Below are positions 34,342 through 43,756 of a stretch of DNA of 64,000 nucleotides, piece by piece. Position 1 is the first letter of the stretch; each line of letters opens with the position of its first letter. The stretch is taken from contig NZ_PEBU01000002.1 in assembly GCF_002887595.1 (NCBI RefSeq), forward strand, positions 558,001 to 622,000, read 5' to 3'. Source of the stretch: Bowmanella denitrificans (GTDB taxonomy: Bacteria > Pseudomonadota > Gammaproteobacteria > Enterobacterales > Alteromonadaceae). The position numbers were made by a program, and so were the translations under genes. A model generated the notes under the pieces. That model worked only from the letters and a program-made list of their open reading frames with translations. It was not told the DNA's origin and made no database searches.

Positions 34342-34660
34342 GCTTGTTACGGGTAGTTAGCTGCTTTTCGCTGTTTTTTCCTTGCAGTTCATTCATGTTG
34401 TAGCTACATGATTATCGCCCTGACAGACTGGTCAGGTTTGTCATTAGAAATTTTTATTAAACCAGTATGAATATGTATCCCAAAGGCGGGTCATACCAGC
34501 CTATTTAGCCCTTTCAAAGGTCGGCGGAATCAGCGAAAATACGCGGAATTTGTATAGAACTCAGTTCTTTATTACTGATTCCGCTGAGCGAAAATAAAAC
34601 GAAAAGTGAATTGGTATACTAAAATTCGCCCTACAAAAGCCCGCATGACAAGGTATAAAA
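34342..34660. other. Gene-free region before gdhB with repeated motifs
   Basis: No gene is seen in these 319 bases. They contain an inverted repeat GCGGAATCAG (34524-34533) with CTGATTCCGC (34575-34584), and the string AGCGAAAATA twice in the same direction (34532-34541 and 34587-34596). The gdhB promoter is probably here, but no clear -35/-10 pair stands out. Confidence 0.5.
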
Positions 34661-37600
34661 ATGACGGTTGCAAATAGCCAGCACTCTGTACTCCTCGAAA
34701 ATGTGTATACATTGATCCGCAAAAAGGTCGACAAGGCTCAGGCCCCGTTAGTCGAACAATTTGCCCAGATCCTATTTAAGAATATATCCAAAGACGACTT
34801 ACAAAACCGGGTGGACAGCGACCTGTACGGCGCTACCTTAAGCCTGTGGAATGAGTTTGTGGACTATCATGACTCGGAACCCTTTATCCGGGTATTCAAC
34901 CCGGAAATAGCCAAACACGGTTGGCAGTCATCTCATACCATTATTGAAATTATTGTGGATGATATGCCGTTTTTGGTGGACTCCGTGCGCATGGCGATTA
35001 ACCGCCTGAGTATTACCGCCCATCTGCTGTTACATAGCCCCATCGCGGTGAAACGTGGTAAAGATCACAAGCTTGAAACCATGCAGGATGCTAAGGCTAA
35101 AGGGCCCAGCAAGCAAACCGTGTTCCTGGTGGAAATCGACCGTCAGACCAGTAAAAAAGCCCTGGAAGACATTGAAAAAGAGTTGCACTCTGTTCTGGAT
35201 GAAGTGCAGTTAGCTGTGTCTGACTGGATGCCGATGAATGAACGACTGGATGCCATTATTGCCGGGTATGACAAACAACCTTGTCCGGCTGGCGATGCAG
35301 CTAAAAAAGAAGTACACACCTTCCTGCGCTGGATCCGCAACAACAACTTCACCCTGATGGGTTATCGCCATTATCAGGCTAAAGCCGTAGAAGGCGACCA
35401 TCGCTGGATTGCTGATAACGACTCCAGCCTGGGGCTGATGAAAAACTCCAAAAGCAACCGCGACAGGCTGTTGTCCCGCCTGCCATTATCGGCGCGCCAG
35501 GAAACACTTAGCCAGAATCCACTGATCCTGACAAAAACCAACAGTAAATCCCGGGTACACCGTCCAGCCTATATGGACTATATCGGTGTTAAAGAATTCG
35601 ACAAAGATGGGAATGTCATAGGGGAACATCGCTTTATTGGTTTGTTCTCTTCTGCGTTTTACAACGCAGGTGCAGGTGATGTACCGGTACTGAAAGAAAA
35701 AATTGCCCGTATGTGTGATAACTCCGGGTTTGACAAGTCTTCACATGCCTACAAAGCCTTCCTGAATATTCTGGAAACCTATCCACGTGATGAGTTGCTA
35801 CAGGCCAGTGAGCAGGAATTGGGTCAGATTGCTCTGGGTATTTTCCAGATGCAGGAACGTGGTATTTCCCGTTTGTTTATGCGTCGCGACGTATTCGGCC
35901 GCTTCTATTCCTGTATGGTGTTTGTACCCAGAGAGCGTTACAACACCCAGTTGCGTAAAGACACCCAGGCCTTGCTGAAAAAGTCCTTCGGCAGCGAGCA
36001 GGATGTGGAATTCACCACTTTCTTCTCCGAATCTGTTTATGCCCGCACCCACTATATGGTCCGGGTTAAGAATAACAACGTGGAAATCGACGTGAAGGAA
36101 ATTGAAAAGAACATTATCGAGCTGTCCAAGAGCTGGAATGACAAGCTCAGCAGTGCGTTGCGTGCCAGCCACGGTGAAGCTCAGGGTAAGAAGCTCGACC
36201 AGAAGTACGACAATGCCTTTACCCGCAGCTATAAAGAGCAGAATCTGCCCACCACCACGGTGGTGGATATTGAGAAGCTGGAAAGCCTGGATGATGTTCG
36301 TACCCTGGATATGTTGTTCTACCGTCCACAGGAAGAATCTGATGACAGCGCGGTAGTTAAACTGAAGCTGTTCCATCGCAACCAACCCATTCACTTGTCT
36401 GCGGTATTACCGATGCTGGAGCACTTTGGGTTACGCGTAATCGATGAAAGCCCCTATCAGGTCAAGGCCAGCGACGGAACCGTTAACTGGATCATGGACT
36501 TCTCCATGTTGCACAGTTCCAGCAACAAAATGAGTCTGGAAAAAGCCCAGGAGCTGTTCCAGGATGCCTTCTCTAAAGTCTGGTATCAGCAACTGGAAGA
36601 TGATTCTTTCAACCGCCTGGTGCTGGGAGCCGGAATGCCTGGCCGCAAAGTGACCATTTTACGTGCTTATGCCAAATATATGCGCCAGACCGGTAGTTCT
36701 TTCAGTCAGGATTACATCGCCAGAACACTGGATAAGTACCCGCATATTGCCATTTTACTGGTGCAATTGTTTGAGCAGCGTTTTGACCCGGCGGTTAAGC
36801 GTTCTGAGAAAAAAGAGCAAGCACTGCTGGCGCAAGTAAAAGAGAGCCTGGACAACGTGTCCAACCTGGATGACGACCGAATTATTCGTCGCTATCTGGA
36901 TATGGTCATGGCCACTTTGCGTACCAACTTCTACCAGAAAGACGAGCAGGGTAACGACAAGCCGTATATCTCATTCAAGATGCTGCCTGAGCTGATCCCT
37001 GAAATGCCGCTGCCACTGCCTAAGTTTGAGATTTTTGTTTACTCGCCACGAGTGGAAGGCGTGCATTTGCGTGGTGGTCGAGTCGCCCGCGGTGGATTGC
37101 GCTGGTCAGACCGTCAGGAAGATTTCCGTACCGAAGTACTCGGCCTGGTAAAAGCCCAACAGGTAAAAAACACCGTGATTGTTCCGGTTGGGGCCAAAGG
37201 TGGTTTTATCTGTAAAAATCTGCCCACGACCGGTGGACGTCAGGCTTTCCTGGAAGAAGGCAAAGAGTGCTACCGCATCTTTATCCGTTCTTTGCTGGAT
37301 ATCACTGACAATATTGTGCAGGGTGAAATTGTCCCGCCCAAAGACGTGGTGCGTCTGGATGAGGATGATCCCTATTTGGTGGTGGCGGCAGACAAAGGTA
37401 CCGCAACCTTCTCTGACATCGCGAATGGCATTTCCGAAGAATATAACTTCTGGATGGGCGATGCGTTTGCGTCTGGTGGCAGCGTTGGTTATGACCACAA
37501 GGGCATGGGCATTACCGCGCGTGGTGGCTGGGAATCGGTTAAACGCCATTTCCGTGAAATGGGCATAGACTGTCAAAGCACAGATTTTACCTGTATCGGT

Positions 37601-39505
37601 ATTGGTGACATGGCCGGTGACGTTTTCGGTAACGGTATGTTGTTGTCCAAGCATACCCGTCTGATAGCGGCCTTTAACCACATGCATATTTTCTTCGATC
37701 CTGATCCAGATGCGGCCAAGACCTACGAAGAACGCTTGCGTTTGTTTAAAGACCCAAGCCTGAACTGGGCCGATTACAACAAAGACTTGATTTCCAAGGG
37801 CGGCGGTATTTTCTCTCGTTCTGATAAGGCCATTAAGCTGACTACCGAGATGAAGAAATGGCTAGGCACTAAGCAACTGACCATGACCCCAAGCGAGCTG
37901 ATTAAGAATATTCTTAAGATGCCGGTGGATTTGCTGTGGAACGGCGGCATTGGTACCTATGTGAAAGGCAGTAAGGAAACTCATGCAGATGTAGGTGACC
38001 GTGCCAATGACGACTTACGCGTTAACGGCAAAGATGTTAAAGCCAGAATTATCGGTGAAGGGGGCAACCTGGGGTGCACTCAGCTTGGCCGCGTGGAATA
38101 CTGTGCTGCTGGCGGTCGCATGAACACCGACTTTATTGATAACGTCGGTGGGGTGGACTGCTCAGACAACGAAGTTAACATCAAGATCTTGCTTAATACT
38201 CTGGTACAAAATGGTGACCTGACGATTAAGCAACGTAATAAACTGCTCTACGATATGACCGATGACGTGGCACAAATCGTTCTGCAGGATTGTTATCGTC
38301 AAACCCAGTCTATTTCTATTACCGAGATCGGTGGTGGTTCCAGGCTGAAAGAGCAGTTGCGCTTTATTCATGGTCTGGAACGCGAAGGGCGATTGAACCG
38401 GGAGCTGGAATTTATTCCCAGCGACGACGAACTGTCTGAACGTCAGGCATCTGATCGTGGTTTGACCCGCCCTGAACTGGCGGTGCTGATGGCTTACGGC
38501 AAAATGGTCCTGAAAGACAAGCTGAATATCCCGGAAGTAACCGAGAACCCGTATCATGCCAGATTGCTGATCACCGCCTTCCCGAAAATGCTGCAGGACA
38601 AGTTTGCTGAGCAAATGACCCAGCACCCGCTGAAAGGGGAAATCATTGCCACCAAGTTGACCAACAATATGATCAACGACATGGGCCTGAACTTTATGCA
38701 TCGTCTGCAGGAAGAGACCGGTGCCAATGTATCAGAAGTGGTCAATGCCTATTCAGTGGTAAAAGGGATCTTCGGTATGGAGTCAGTGTGGCGTGATATC
38801 GAGAAGCTGGACAATAAGATTGACGCCAATATGCAGTTAGCCATGCTGGATGATATGCGCCGTTCTTTGCGTCGCGCGTCGCGTTGGTATCTGCGTCATG
38901 GTAACAAGTCGTTGTCCATTGATGAGGCCATTGCCTTCTATCGTCCGACCATGGATGATCTGAGCAAAAACCTGCAGGATTATCTGGTCGAAGCCGAGTA
39001 TAAGGAACTGGAAGAAAAAACCCGTGTGCTGACAGAAGCCGGTGTTGCCAAAGACATTGCTTACAAAGTGGCGAGCCTGAGCAACTTGTTCTCCTGTTTG
39101 GATTTGGCACAGATTTCCACCCAGGAAGGCAAGAAAGTCGCCCTGGTGGCCAGTTTGTACTACAAACTCGGTAATAAACTGCAACTGCACTGGTTCCTGG
39201 ACCAAATCAACCGCCAGTCCGTTAGCAACCATTGGCAGGCACTGGCCCGCGCGTCTTACCGTGAGGAACTGGATTGGCAACAGCGTTCACTGACATCAGT
39301 GCTGCTGAAGTTCGATCCTAAGAGTCAGGATGCCCAGGCAATTCTGGACAGCTGGATCGAGACGCATAACGAGTTGCTGGAGCGCTGGTATCACATGATG
39401 TCAGAGTTTAAGACCAGCGGAACCCACGAGTTTGCCAAGTTCTCGGTGGCGCTGCGTGAGCTGATGCTGTTAAGCCTGAACTGTAGTAATTCAGCGGTTC
39501 ACTGA
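34661..39505 (+). CDS. gdhB: NAD-specific glutamate dehydrogenase (large type)
   Basis: The 1614-residue enzyme oxidises glutamate to 2-oxoglutarate and ammonia with NAD+. It belongs to the 180-kDa class found in Pseudomonas, Shewanella and vibrios. The N-terminal half holds ACT-like regulatory domains (for example IIEIIVDDMPFLVDSVRMAI). The catalytic core near 790-1200 has RGGRVARGGLRWSDR, VPVGAKGGFICKN and WNGGIGTYVKG. The C-terminal helical part ends in a stretch rich in Leu and Ser. Such enzymes are mostly catabolic and often allosteric. In vibrios DUF2835 and gdhB are neighbours as I recall; here the four-gene DUF1302 set separates them. A strong terminator follows. Confidence 0.96.
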   Translation: MTVANSQHSVLLENVYTLIRKKVDKAQAPLVEQFAQILFKNISKDDLQNRVDSDLYGATLSLWNEFVDYHDSEPFIRVFNPEIAKHGWQSSHTIIEIIVDDMPFLVDSVRMAINRLSITAHLLLHSPIAVKRGKDHKLETMQDAKAKGPSKQTVFLVEIDRQTSKKALEDIEKELHSVLDEVQLAVSDWMPMNERLDAIIAGYDKQPCPAGDAAKKEVHTFLRWIRNNNFTLMGYRHYQAKAVEGDHRWIADNDSSLGLMKNSKSNRDRLLSRLPLSARQETLSQNPLILTKTNSKSRVHRPAYMDYIGVKEFDKDGNVIGEHRFIGLFSSAFYNAGAGDVPVLKEKIARMCDNSGFDKSSHAYKAFLNILETYPRDELLQASEQELGQIALGIFQMQERGISRLFMRRDVFGRFYSCMVFVPRERYNTQLRKDTQALLKKSFGSEQDVEFTTFFSESVYARTHYMVRVKNNNVEIDVKEIEKNIIELSKSWNDKLSSALRASHGEAQGKKLDQKYDNAFTRSYKEQNLPTTTVVDIEKLESLDDVRTLDMLFYRPQEESDDSAVVKLKLFHRNQPIHLSAVLPMLEHFGLRVIDESPYQVKASDGTVNWIMDFSMLHSSSNKMSLEKAQELFQDAFSKVWYQQLEDDSFNRLVLGAGMPGRKVTILRAYAKYMRQTGSSFSQDYIARTLDKYPHIAILLVQLFEQRFDPAVKRSEKKEQALLAQVKESLDNVSNLDDDRIIRRYLDMVMATLRTNFYQKDEQGNDKPYISFKMLPELIPEMPLPLPKFEIFVYSPRVEGVHLRGGRVARGGLRWSDRQEDFRTEVLGLVKAQQVKNTVIVPVGAKGGFICKNLPTTGGRQAFLEEGKECYRIFIRSLLDITDNIVQGEIVPPKDVVRLDEDDPYLVVAADKGTATFSDIANGISEEYNFWMGDAFASGGSVGYDHKGMGITARGGWESVKRHFREMGIDCQSTDFTCIGIGDMAGDVFGNGMLLSKHTRLIAAFNHMHIFFDPDPDAAKTYEERLRLFKDPSLNWADYNKDLISKGGGIFSRSDKAIKLTTEMKKWLGTKQLTMTPSELIKNILKMPVDLLWNGGIGTYVKGSKETHADVGDRANDDLRVNGKDVKARIIGEGGNLGCTQLGRVEYCAAGGRMNTDFIDNVGGVDCSDNEVNIKILLNTLVQNGDLTIKQRNKLLYDMTDDVAQIVLQDCYRQTQSISITEIGGGSRLKEQLRFIHGLEREGRLNRELEFIPSDDELSERQASDRGLTRPELAVLMAYGKMVLKDKLNIPEVTENPYHARLLITAFPKMLQDKFAEQMTQHPLKGEIIATKLTNNMINDMGLNFMHRLQEETGANVSEVVNAYSVVKGIFGMESVWRDIEKLDNKIDANMQLAMLDDMRRSLRRASRWYLRHGNKSLSIDEAIAFYRPTMDDLSKNLQDYLVEAEYKELEEKTRVLTEAGVAKDIAYKVASLSNLFSCLDLAQISTQEGKKVALVASLYYKLGNKLQLHWFLDQINRQSVSNHWQALARASYREELDWQQRSLTSVLLKFDPKSQDAQAILDSWIETHNELLERWYHMMSEFKTSGTHEFAKFSVALRELMLLSLNCSNSAVH

Positions 39506-39554
39506 CATCCTCCCCGCCGATGAGCGGGACAGGGTACTGAGCATCCTCTATAAT

Positions 39555-39579
39555 GCCCCGGTTTAGCCGGGGCTTTTTT
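39555..39579 (+). terminator. Terminator of gdhB
   Basis: GCCCCGG (39555-39561) pairs with CCGGGGC (39567-39573) around TTTAG, followed by six T residues. Confidence 0.93.
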
Positions 39580-39668
39580 ATGTTTATGGAAAAATATCTG
39601 CCAGGATTGCAGGGAAATGCATTGGCAATCGCCTGTTAATTAGCTGCCACAAAGGAAATTTCGCCACC

Positions 39669-40676
39669 ATGTATTCGTTATTAAGAGATTTGCTATTCAC
39701 ACTGGATGCAGAACGTTCTCATGATCTCAGCCTGGCCTTCTTAAAAGCCAGCCAGCGCAATGTCTTAAACCGCTTATATGGGCAATCGCTACCAGACAAA
39801 CCCGTTGAGGTGTTGGGTATGCAGTTTCGCAATCCAATTGGCCTGGCGGCCGGGCTGGATAAAAATGGCGAGTGCATTGACGCCTTTGCGGCCATGGGCT
39901 TTGGTTTTATTGAAGTGGGGACTGTGACACCTAAGCCACAAGGCGGCAATGACAAACCCAGATTATTCCGCTTGCCTCAGTCGCAGGCCATTATCAATCG
40001 CATGGGCTTTAACAACAAAGGCGTCGATTATCTGGTTGAGCAGGTAAAACGTGCCCAATACAAAGGCGTGTTAGGGATTAATATCGGCAAAAACAAAATT
40101 ACGCCGGAAGAGCAGGCGCTGGATGATTATTTGCACTGCCTGGATAAAGTCTACGCCCACGCCAGTTATGTCACTATCAATATTTCCTCTCCCAATACAC
40201 CTGGATTACGTAATTTGCAGTACGGGGAAGCTCTTGACAATCTGCTCAGGGGCTTAAAGCAGCGCCAGCAGCAACTTAGCGAGCAACATGGCAAGTATGT
40301 ACCGGTGCTGGTGAAGATTGCCCCGGATCTGAGTGACGAAGAAATTGTCGACATTGCCAGGTCTTTAGTGCAAACCGGTATGGATGGCGTGATTGCCACC
40401 AACACCACCTTGGATCGCAAACTGGTGCAAGGCCAGCAATATGCCAATGAGGCAGGGGGGTTGAGTGGCTCGCCACTTACTCAGGTTAGCCAGAATGTGG
40501 TGGAGAAACTGAGTAAGGCCCTGGACGGGGCCATGCCAATTATTGGCGTAGGCGGAATAGATTCTCCTCATGCTGCCAAGGTGCGGATCGCGGCAGGATC
40601 GAGTCTGATCCAGATCTACTCCTCGCTGATCTACCAGGGACCGGATTTGATCAAAGAGATCCTCGAATCCTTATAA
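39669..40676 (+). CDS. pyrD: Dihydroorotate dehydrogenase (quinone)
   Basis: Class 2 enzyme of pyrimidine synthesis: oxidises dihydroorotate to orotate with FMN and passes electrons to ubiquinone at the inner membrane. The 335-residue protein begins with the membrane-associating helices ([20 protein letters not shown]). The FMN-binding barrel has [11 protein letters not shown], the catalytic Ser in [25 protein letters not shown] and GVGGIDS. It is followed by zapC as in E. coli and vibrios. ATG 39669 has AAAGGAAATTTCGCC upstream. Confidence 0.97.
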   Translation: MYSLLRDLLFTLDAERSHDLSLAFLKASQRNVLNRLYGQSLPDKPVEVLGMQFRNPIGLAAGLDKNGECIDAFAAMGFGFIEVGTVTPKPQGGNDKPRLFRLPQSQAIINRMGFNNKGVDYLVEQVKRAQYKGVLGINIGKNKITPEEQALDDYLHCLDKVYAHASYVTINISSPNTPGLRNLQYGEALDNLLRGLKQRQQQLSEQHGKYVPVLVKIAPDLSDEEIVDIARSLVQTGMDGVIATNTTLDRKLVQGQQYANEAGGLSGSPLTQVSQNVVEKLSKALDGAMPIIGVGGIDSPHAAKVRIAAGSSLIQIYSSLIYQGPDLIKEILESL

Positions 40677-40750
40677 AGATCCTGGCTGGATCGCAGTCCG
40701 CTATGCGGAAAAATTATTAATAAAAAGAATCGCTTGGGTATAGTGTATAG

Positions 40751-40782
40751 AAATGGGGCGGGGCATTTTGCCGGCCCCATTT
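40751..40782 (+). terminator. Hairpin between pyrD and zapC
   Basis: AAATGGGGC (40751-40759) pairs with GCCCCATTT (40774-40782) with inner GC-rich bases. The T content after it is modest (TTTGTGTTTTC), so it may be a terminator of pyrD or a leader structure for zapC. Confidence 0.5.
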
Positions 40783-40806
40783 GTGTTTTCCATAAGGATG
40801 TTTTGT

Positions 40807-41334
40807 ATGTTACAACCTGATAGCAACTGGCGCTGGTATTATGACCATCAGCATGACCGCCTGGCTCTGCTGTTAGGCGACATGTTGTTTCTGACACCCT
40901 ATCGCACCAAGCATCTGGCCTACACTGTCAGCGGTGAAGAATCATTTGATTTGCAGGACCTGGAAGTTTATAGCCAGATTGCCAATCAGCTTGAACATTG
41001 CTGTCTGCCATTAAGTGCGGCACAGCAAACCCAGCTTGCCATTAATGTTTGCGCCGTGCAGCGCTTTCATAAACCACTGATGCCCAAAAGTTGGTTTTTT
41101 ACCCGCAATGAAACAGGCGGTCATCATCATCGACTGGCCTGGTTAAGTACCGCAGAACACCGTGCCAAGGTATGGGTGGTGGAAGACAATCACAGCAGTT
41201 GTCTATGCCTGCTGCTGGATGACCAACTGCCGCTGGGAACCGGTAAAGCCATGGGGCAGTTTGAGGCCATCAGGGTAATGCCGGATTGCCTGGAGCCCTG
41301 TTTTGAGCAGCAACCATTGCGCAAGCTGGCTTGA
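40807..41334 (+). CDS. zapC: Cell division protein ZapC
   Basis: The 175-residue protein resembles ZapC, which bundles FtsZ filaments at the Z ring. The N-terminal NWRWYYDHQHDRLALLLGDM and the middle KPLMPKSWFF match the E. coli protein's NWRWYYD and KPQMPKSW. Synteny pyrD-zapC-rlmL is as in E. coli. ATG 40807 is used: AAGGA ends nine bases upstream. An in-frame ATG at 40798 overlaps that Shine-Dalgarno, and a further one at 40753 lies in a hairpin. Confidence 0.9.
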   Translation: MLQPDSNWRWYYDHQHDRLALLLGDMLFLTPYRTKHLAYTVSGEESFDLQDLEVYSQIANQLEHCCLPLSAAQQTQLAINVCAVQRFHKPLMPKSWFFTRNETGGHHHRLAWLSTAEHRAKVWVVEDNHSSCLCLLLDDQLPLGTGKAMGQFEAIRVMPDCLEPCFEQQPLRKLA

Positions 41335-41395
41335 CTGATTGCCTCTTTACGCCTTAATTTGACAAATTGATCCATACAAATCAGTGCATTTCCCT

Positions 41396-41401
41396 TATAA
41401 T
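41396..41401 (+). promoter_or_regulatory. Candidate -10 element for rlmL
   Basis: A perfect TATAAT lies 29 bp before the rlmL start. No good -35 is at the usual spacing; TTGACA (41359-41364) is 31 bp away, too far to pair with it. Confidence 0.35.
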
Positions 41402-41430
41402 CCCAGCCTTTCATTTTTGTCTGGCTTGGC

Positions 41431-43536
41431 ATGTACGCATTCGTTATAACCACTTCTAAAGGCCTGGACGATCTCCTGATGCAGGAGATTGGTCGGCTTT
41501 GTCCTCATTTGCAGTTAAAAAACAAGCCGGGGCAGGTACTGTTTGACGGTGAGCTGAAAGACGCATATTACCTTTGCCTGTGGTCCAGACTGGCCAACCG
41601 TGTACTGGTCAAACTGGCTGAAGGAGATTGCCAGGACGCCGAGCAGTTGTACCAACTGGCTTCCAGTATTAACTGGGCGGCCCAGTTTAATGTTACCGAC
41701 AGTTTTGTGGTGGACTTTATCGGTACCAGCAAAAGTATCAATAACAGCCAGTTTGGTGCCTTAAAAGTCAAAGACGCGGTGGTCGATCAGTTCCAGGAAT
41801 TGTATGAACGACGCCCTAATGTCAGTAAGGAAAATCCCGCCATTCGTATTCAGTGCCGCTTATGGCGCGATAAACTGGGTATTTACCTGGATCTTTCCGG
41901 TGGCAGCCTGCACCAGCGACACTACAGATTAAAAGCCGGTCAGGCGCCGGTAAAAGAACATATTGCGGCAGCCATGCTGTATCGCAGTGGCTGGACGGCC
42001 GATATGCACCAGCCACTGGCCGATCCAATGTGCGGGGCGGGCACTATTGTGATTGAAGCGGCCCTGATGGCTGCCAATCAGGCCCCCGCGCTGCTGCGCA
42101 GCCAATGGGGTTTCAGTCACTGGAAAAAGCACCAGAGTGACATCTGGGAAACCTTGCTTGGTGAAGCCGAGCAAGCGGTGGTCAGCCCAGCCAGACAGTT
42201 TTACGCCAATGATATTGACCCTGCCATGGTGCAACTGGCACGGCAAAACGCCGGTGCAGCCGGCGTCGCAGATCTGATTCAGTTTTCCAATGCGGATGCC
42301 AGTAAATGGCAGTGCCCCTCTGCGCCTGGTTATCTGGTCACCAATCCTCCCTACGGTGAACGGCTGGGTGAGCTGACCGAGTTGCTGCCGCTGTTTAATG
42401 ACTGGGGGCTGCAACTAAAACAACAGTTTGCCGGTTGGCATTTGTCAGTGCTGACCTCTAATCGCGATTTGCTGCGACAGATGAAGTTAGTGGCGGGCAA
42501 GGAATACCAGATATTAAACGGTAAGCTGGAATGCCAGTTGGTTAACTTTGTACTGGATGAAAAGAACTGCGAAATTCGCGAATCCAGTCAGGCCGGGCAG
42601 GATTTTGCCAATCGTCTGAGCAAGAACCTGCAGAAACTCAAAGGCTGGATCAAGCAACTGGACAGCAATTGTTACCGTATCTATGACGCCGACTTGCCAG
42701 AGTATAATCTGGCTATTGATCGCTATGGCGATTGGGTGGTAGTGCAGGAATATGCGGCACCTAAGAATATTCCCGAAGGCAAAACCCGTAAACGGTTGAT
42801 GGATGCCATGCTGCAGTTACCCAAAGTACTTGGCGTGGAGCACGATAAGATTGTGCTCAAGGTGCGTCAGCAGCAAAAGGGTAAGGAACAGTATGAAAAG
42901 TTTGCCAGCGAAAAGGAATTTATCCAGGTCTGGGAAAATGGCGCGCGCTTCTGGGTTAATCTGAAAGATTACCTGGATACCGGCTTATTCCTGGATCACC
43001 GCAGCACCCGCCAAATGGTTCGTCAGTGGAGTAAAAACGCTGATGTGCTTAACCTTTTTGCCTACACCGGTTCGGTGTCTGTGCACGCTGCCCTTGGGGG
43101 GGCAAAAACAGTTACCACGGTGGATATGTCACGAACCTATCTTGACTGGGCCAAACGTAACTTCGAGCTGAACAAGCTTAACAATGTCTATCAGTATCGG
43201 TTTTTGCAGGAAAACTGCCTGGAGTGGCTCAAAGGGCATCACCAGCAATATGACCTGATATTTATTGATCCACCGTCGTTTTCCAATTCCAAGCGAATGC
43301 AGAGCACCTGGGATGTGCAACGCGACCATCTGGCCATGCTGGCAGACGCCAAGCGCTGCCTGCGTAAAGGCGGTAAACTGGTGTTTTCCAACAATCTGCG
43401 CCAGTTTAAGCTGGATGAAAAAGGTGTCACCGAACTGGGACTGCGCTTTGAAAACATCAGTGCCGATACCCTGCCGGAAGACTTTAAACGCAATCCGAAA
43501 ATTCACCACTGCTGGCTGCTGACCCATGCACAGTAA
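41431..43536 (+). CDS. rlmL: Bifunctional 23S rRNA methyltransferase RlmKL
   Basis: The 701-residue protein joins two methyltransferases: RlmL makes m2G2445 and RlmK makes m7G2069 in 23S rRNA. The N-terminal THUMP domain (about 45-155) is followed by the first domain with ADPMCGAGTIVIEA and catalytic TNPPYGERLG. The second domain, from about 400, has VLNLFAYTGSVSVHAA and FIDPPSFSNSKRM. Fusion of the two halves is the usual gammaproteobacterial form. ATG 41431. The stop overlaps the next gene by 11 nt. Confidence 0.96.
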   Translation: MYAFVITTSKGLDDLLMQEIGRLCPHLQLKNKPGQVLFDGELKDAYYLCLWSRLANRVLVKLAEGDCQDAEQLYQLASSINWAAQFNVTDSFVVDFIGTSKSINNSQFGALKVKDAVVDQFQELYERRPNVSKENPAIRIQCRLWRDKLGIYLDLSGGSLHQRHYRLKAGQAPVKEHIAAAMLYRSGWTADMHQPLADPMCGAGTIVIEAALMAANQAPALLRSQWGFSHWKKHQSDIWETLLGEAEQAVVSPARQFYANDIDPAMVQLARQNAGAAGVADLIQFSNADASKWQCPSAPGYLVTNPPYGERLGELTELLPLFNDWGLQLKQQFAGWHLSVLTSNRDLLRQMKLVAGKEYQILNGKLECQLVNFVLDEKNCEIRESSQAGQDFANRLSKNLQKLKGWIKQLDSNCYRIYDADLPEYNLAIDRYGDWVVVQEYAAPKNIPEGKTRKRLMDAMLQLPKVLGVEHDKIVLKVRQQQKGKEQYEKFASEKEFIQVWENGARFWVNLKDYLDTGLFLDHRSTRQMVRQWSKNADVLNLFAYTGSVSVHAALGGAKTVTTVDMSRTYLDWAKRNFELNKLNNVYQYRFLQENCLEWLKGHHQQYDLIFIDPPSFSNSKRMQSTWDVQRDHLAMLADAKRCLRKGGKLVFSNNLRQFKLDEKGVTELGLRFENISADTLPEDFKRNPKIHHCWLLTHAQ

Positions 43537-43756
43537 TTTAGTGTTATACGGCACGGTGGCCTGCCATTTATGCGAAGAAGCCGAAGCACTGGTGAGGGCC
43601 CATGCACCAATGTGCGCCCTGCAAAAAGTGGATATCATGGACGATGATGCCGTGTTTTCCCAATACCGTTACAGTATTCCGGTGTTGAAAGACAGTCAGG
43701 GCAGGGAACTGTGCTGGCCCTTTGATGCCACCCAATTAAACGAGTTTTTGTCTTGA
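43526..43756 (+). CDS. Glutaredoxin-like protein
   Basis: The 76-residue protein has a thioredoxin-like fold start (LVLYGTVACHLCEEAEALV) with a CHLC redox motif, Cys14 and Cys17, and the cis-Pro segment IPVLKD. It belongs to the small glutaredoxin-like DUF836/YbbN-independent group. Its redox partner is unknown. It overlaps rlmL by 11 nt and uup by four, so the three genes are coupled. The same gene often sits at this place in related genomes, as I recall. Confidence 0.8.
   Translation: MHSNLVLYGTVACHLCEEAEALVRAHAPMCALQKVDIMDDDAVFSQYRYSIPVLKDSQGRELCWPFDATQLNEFLS

Noticed and set aside
35798-36394. Long minus-strand frame inside gdhB
   Set aside because: It is an antisense shadow of a strongly coding gene with no domain or ribosome binding site.
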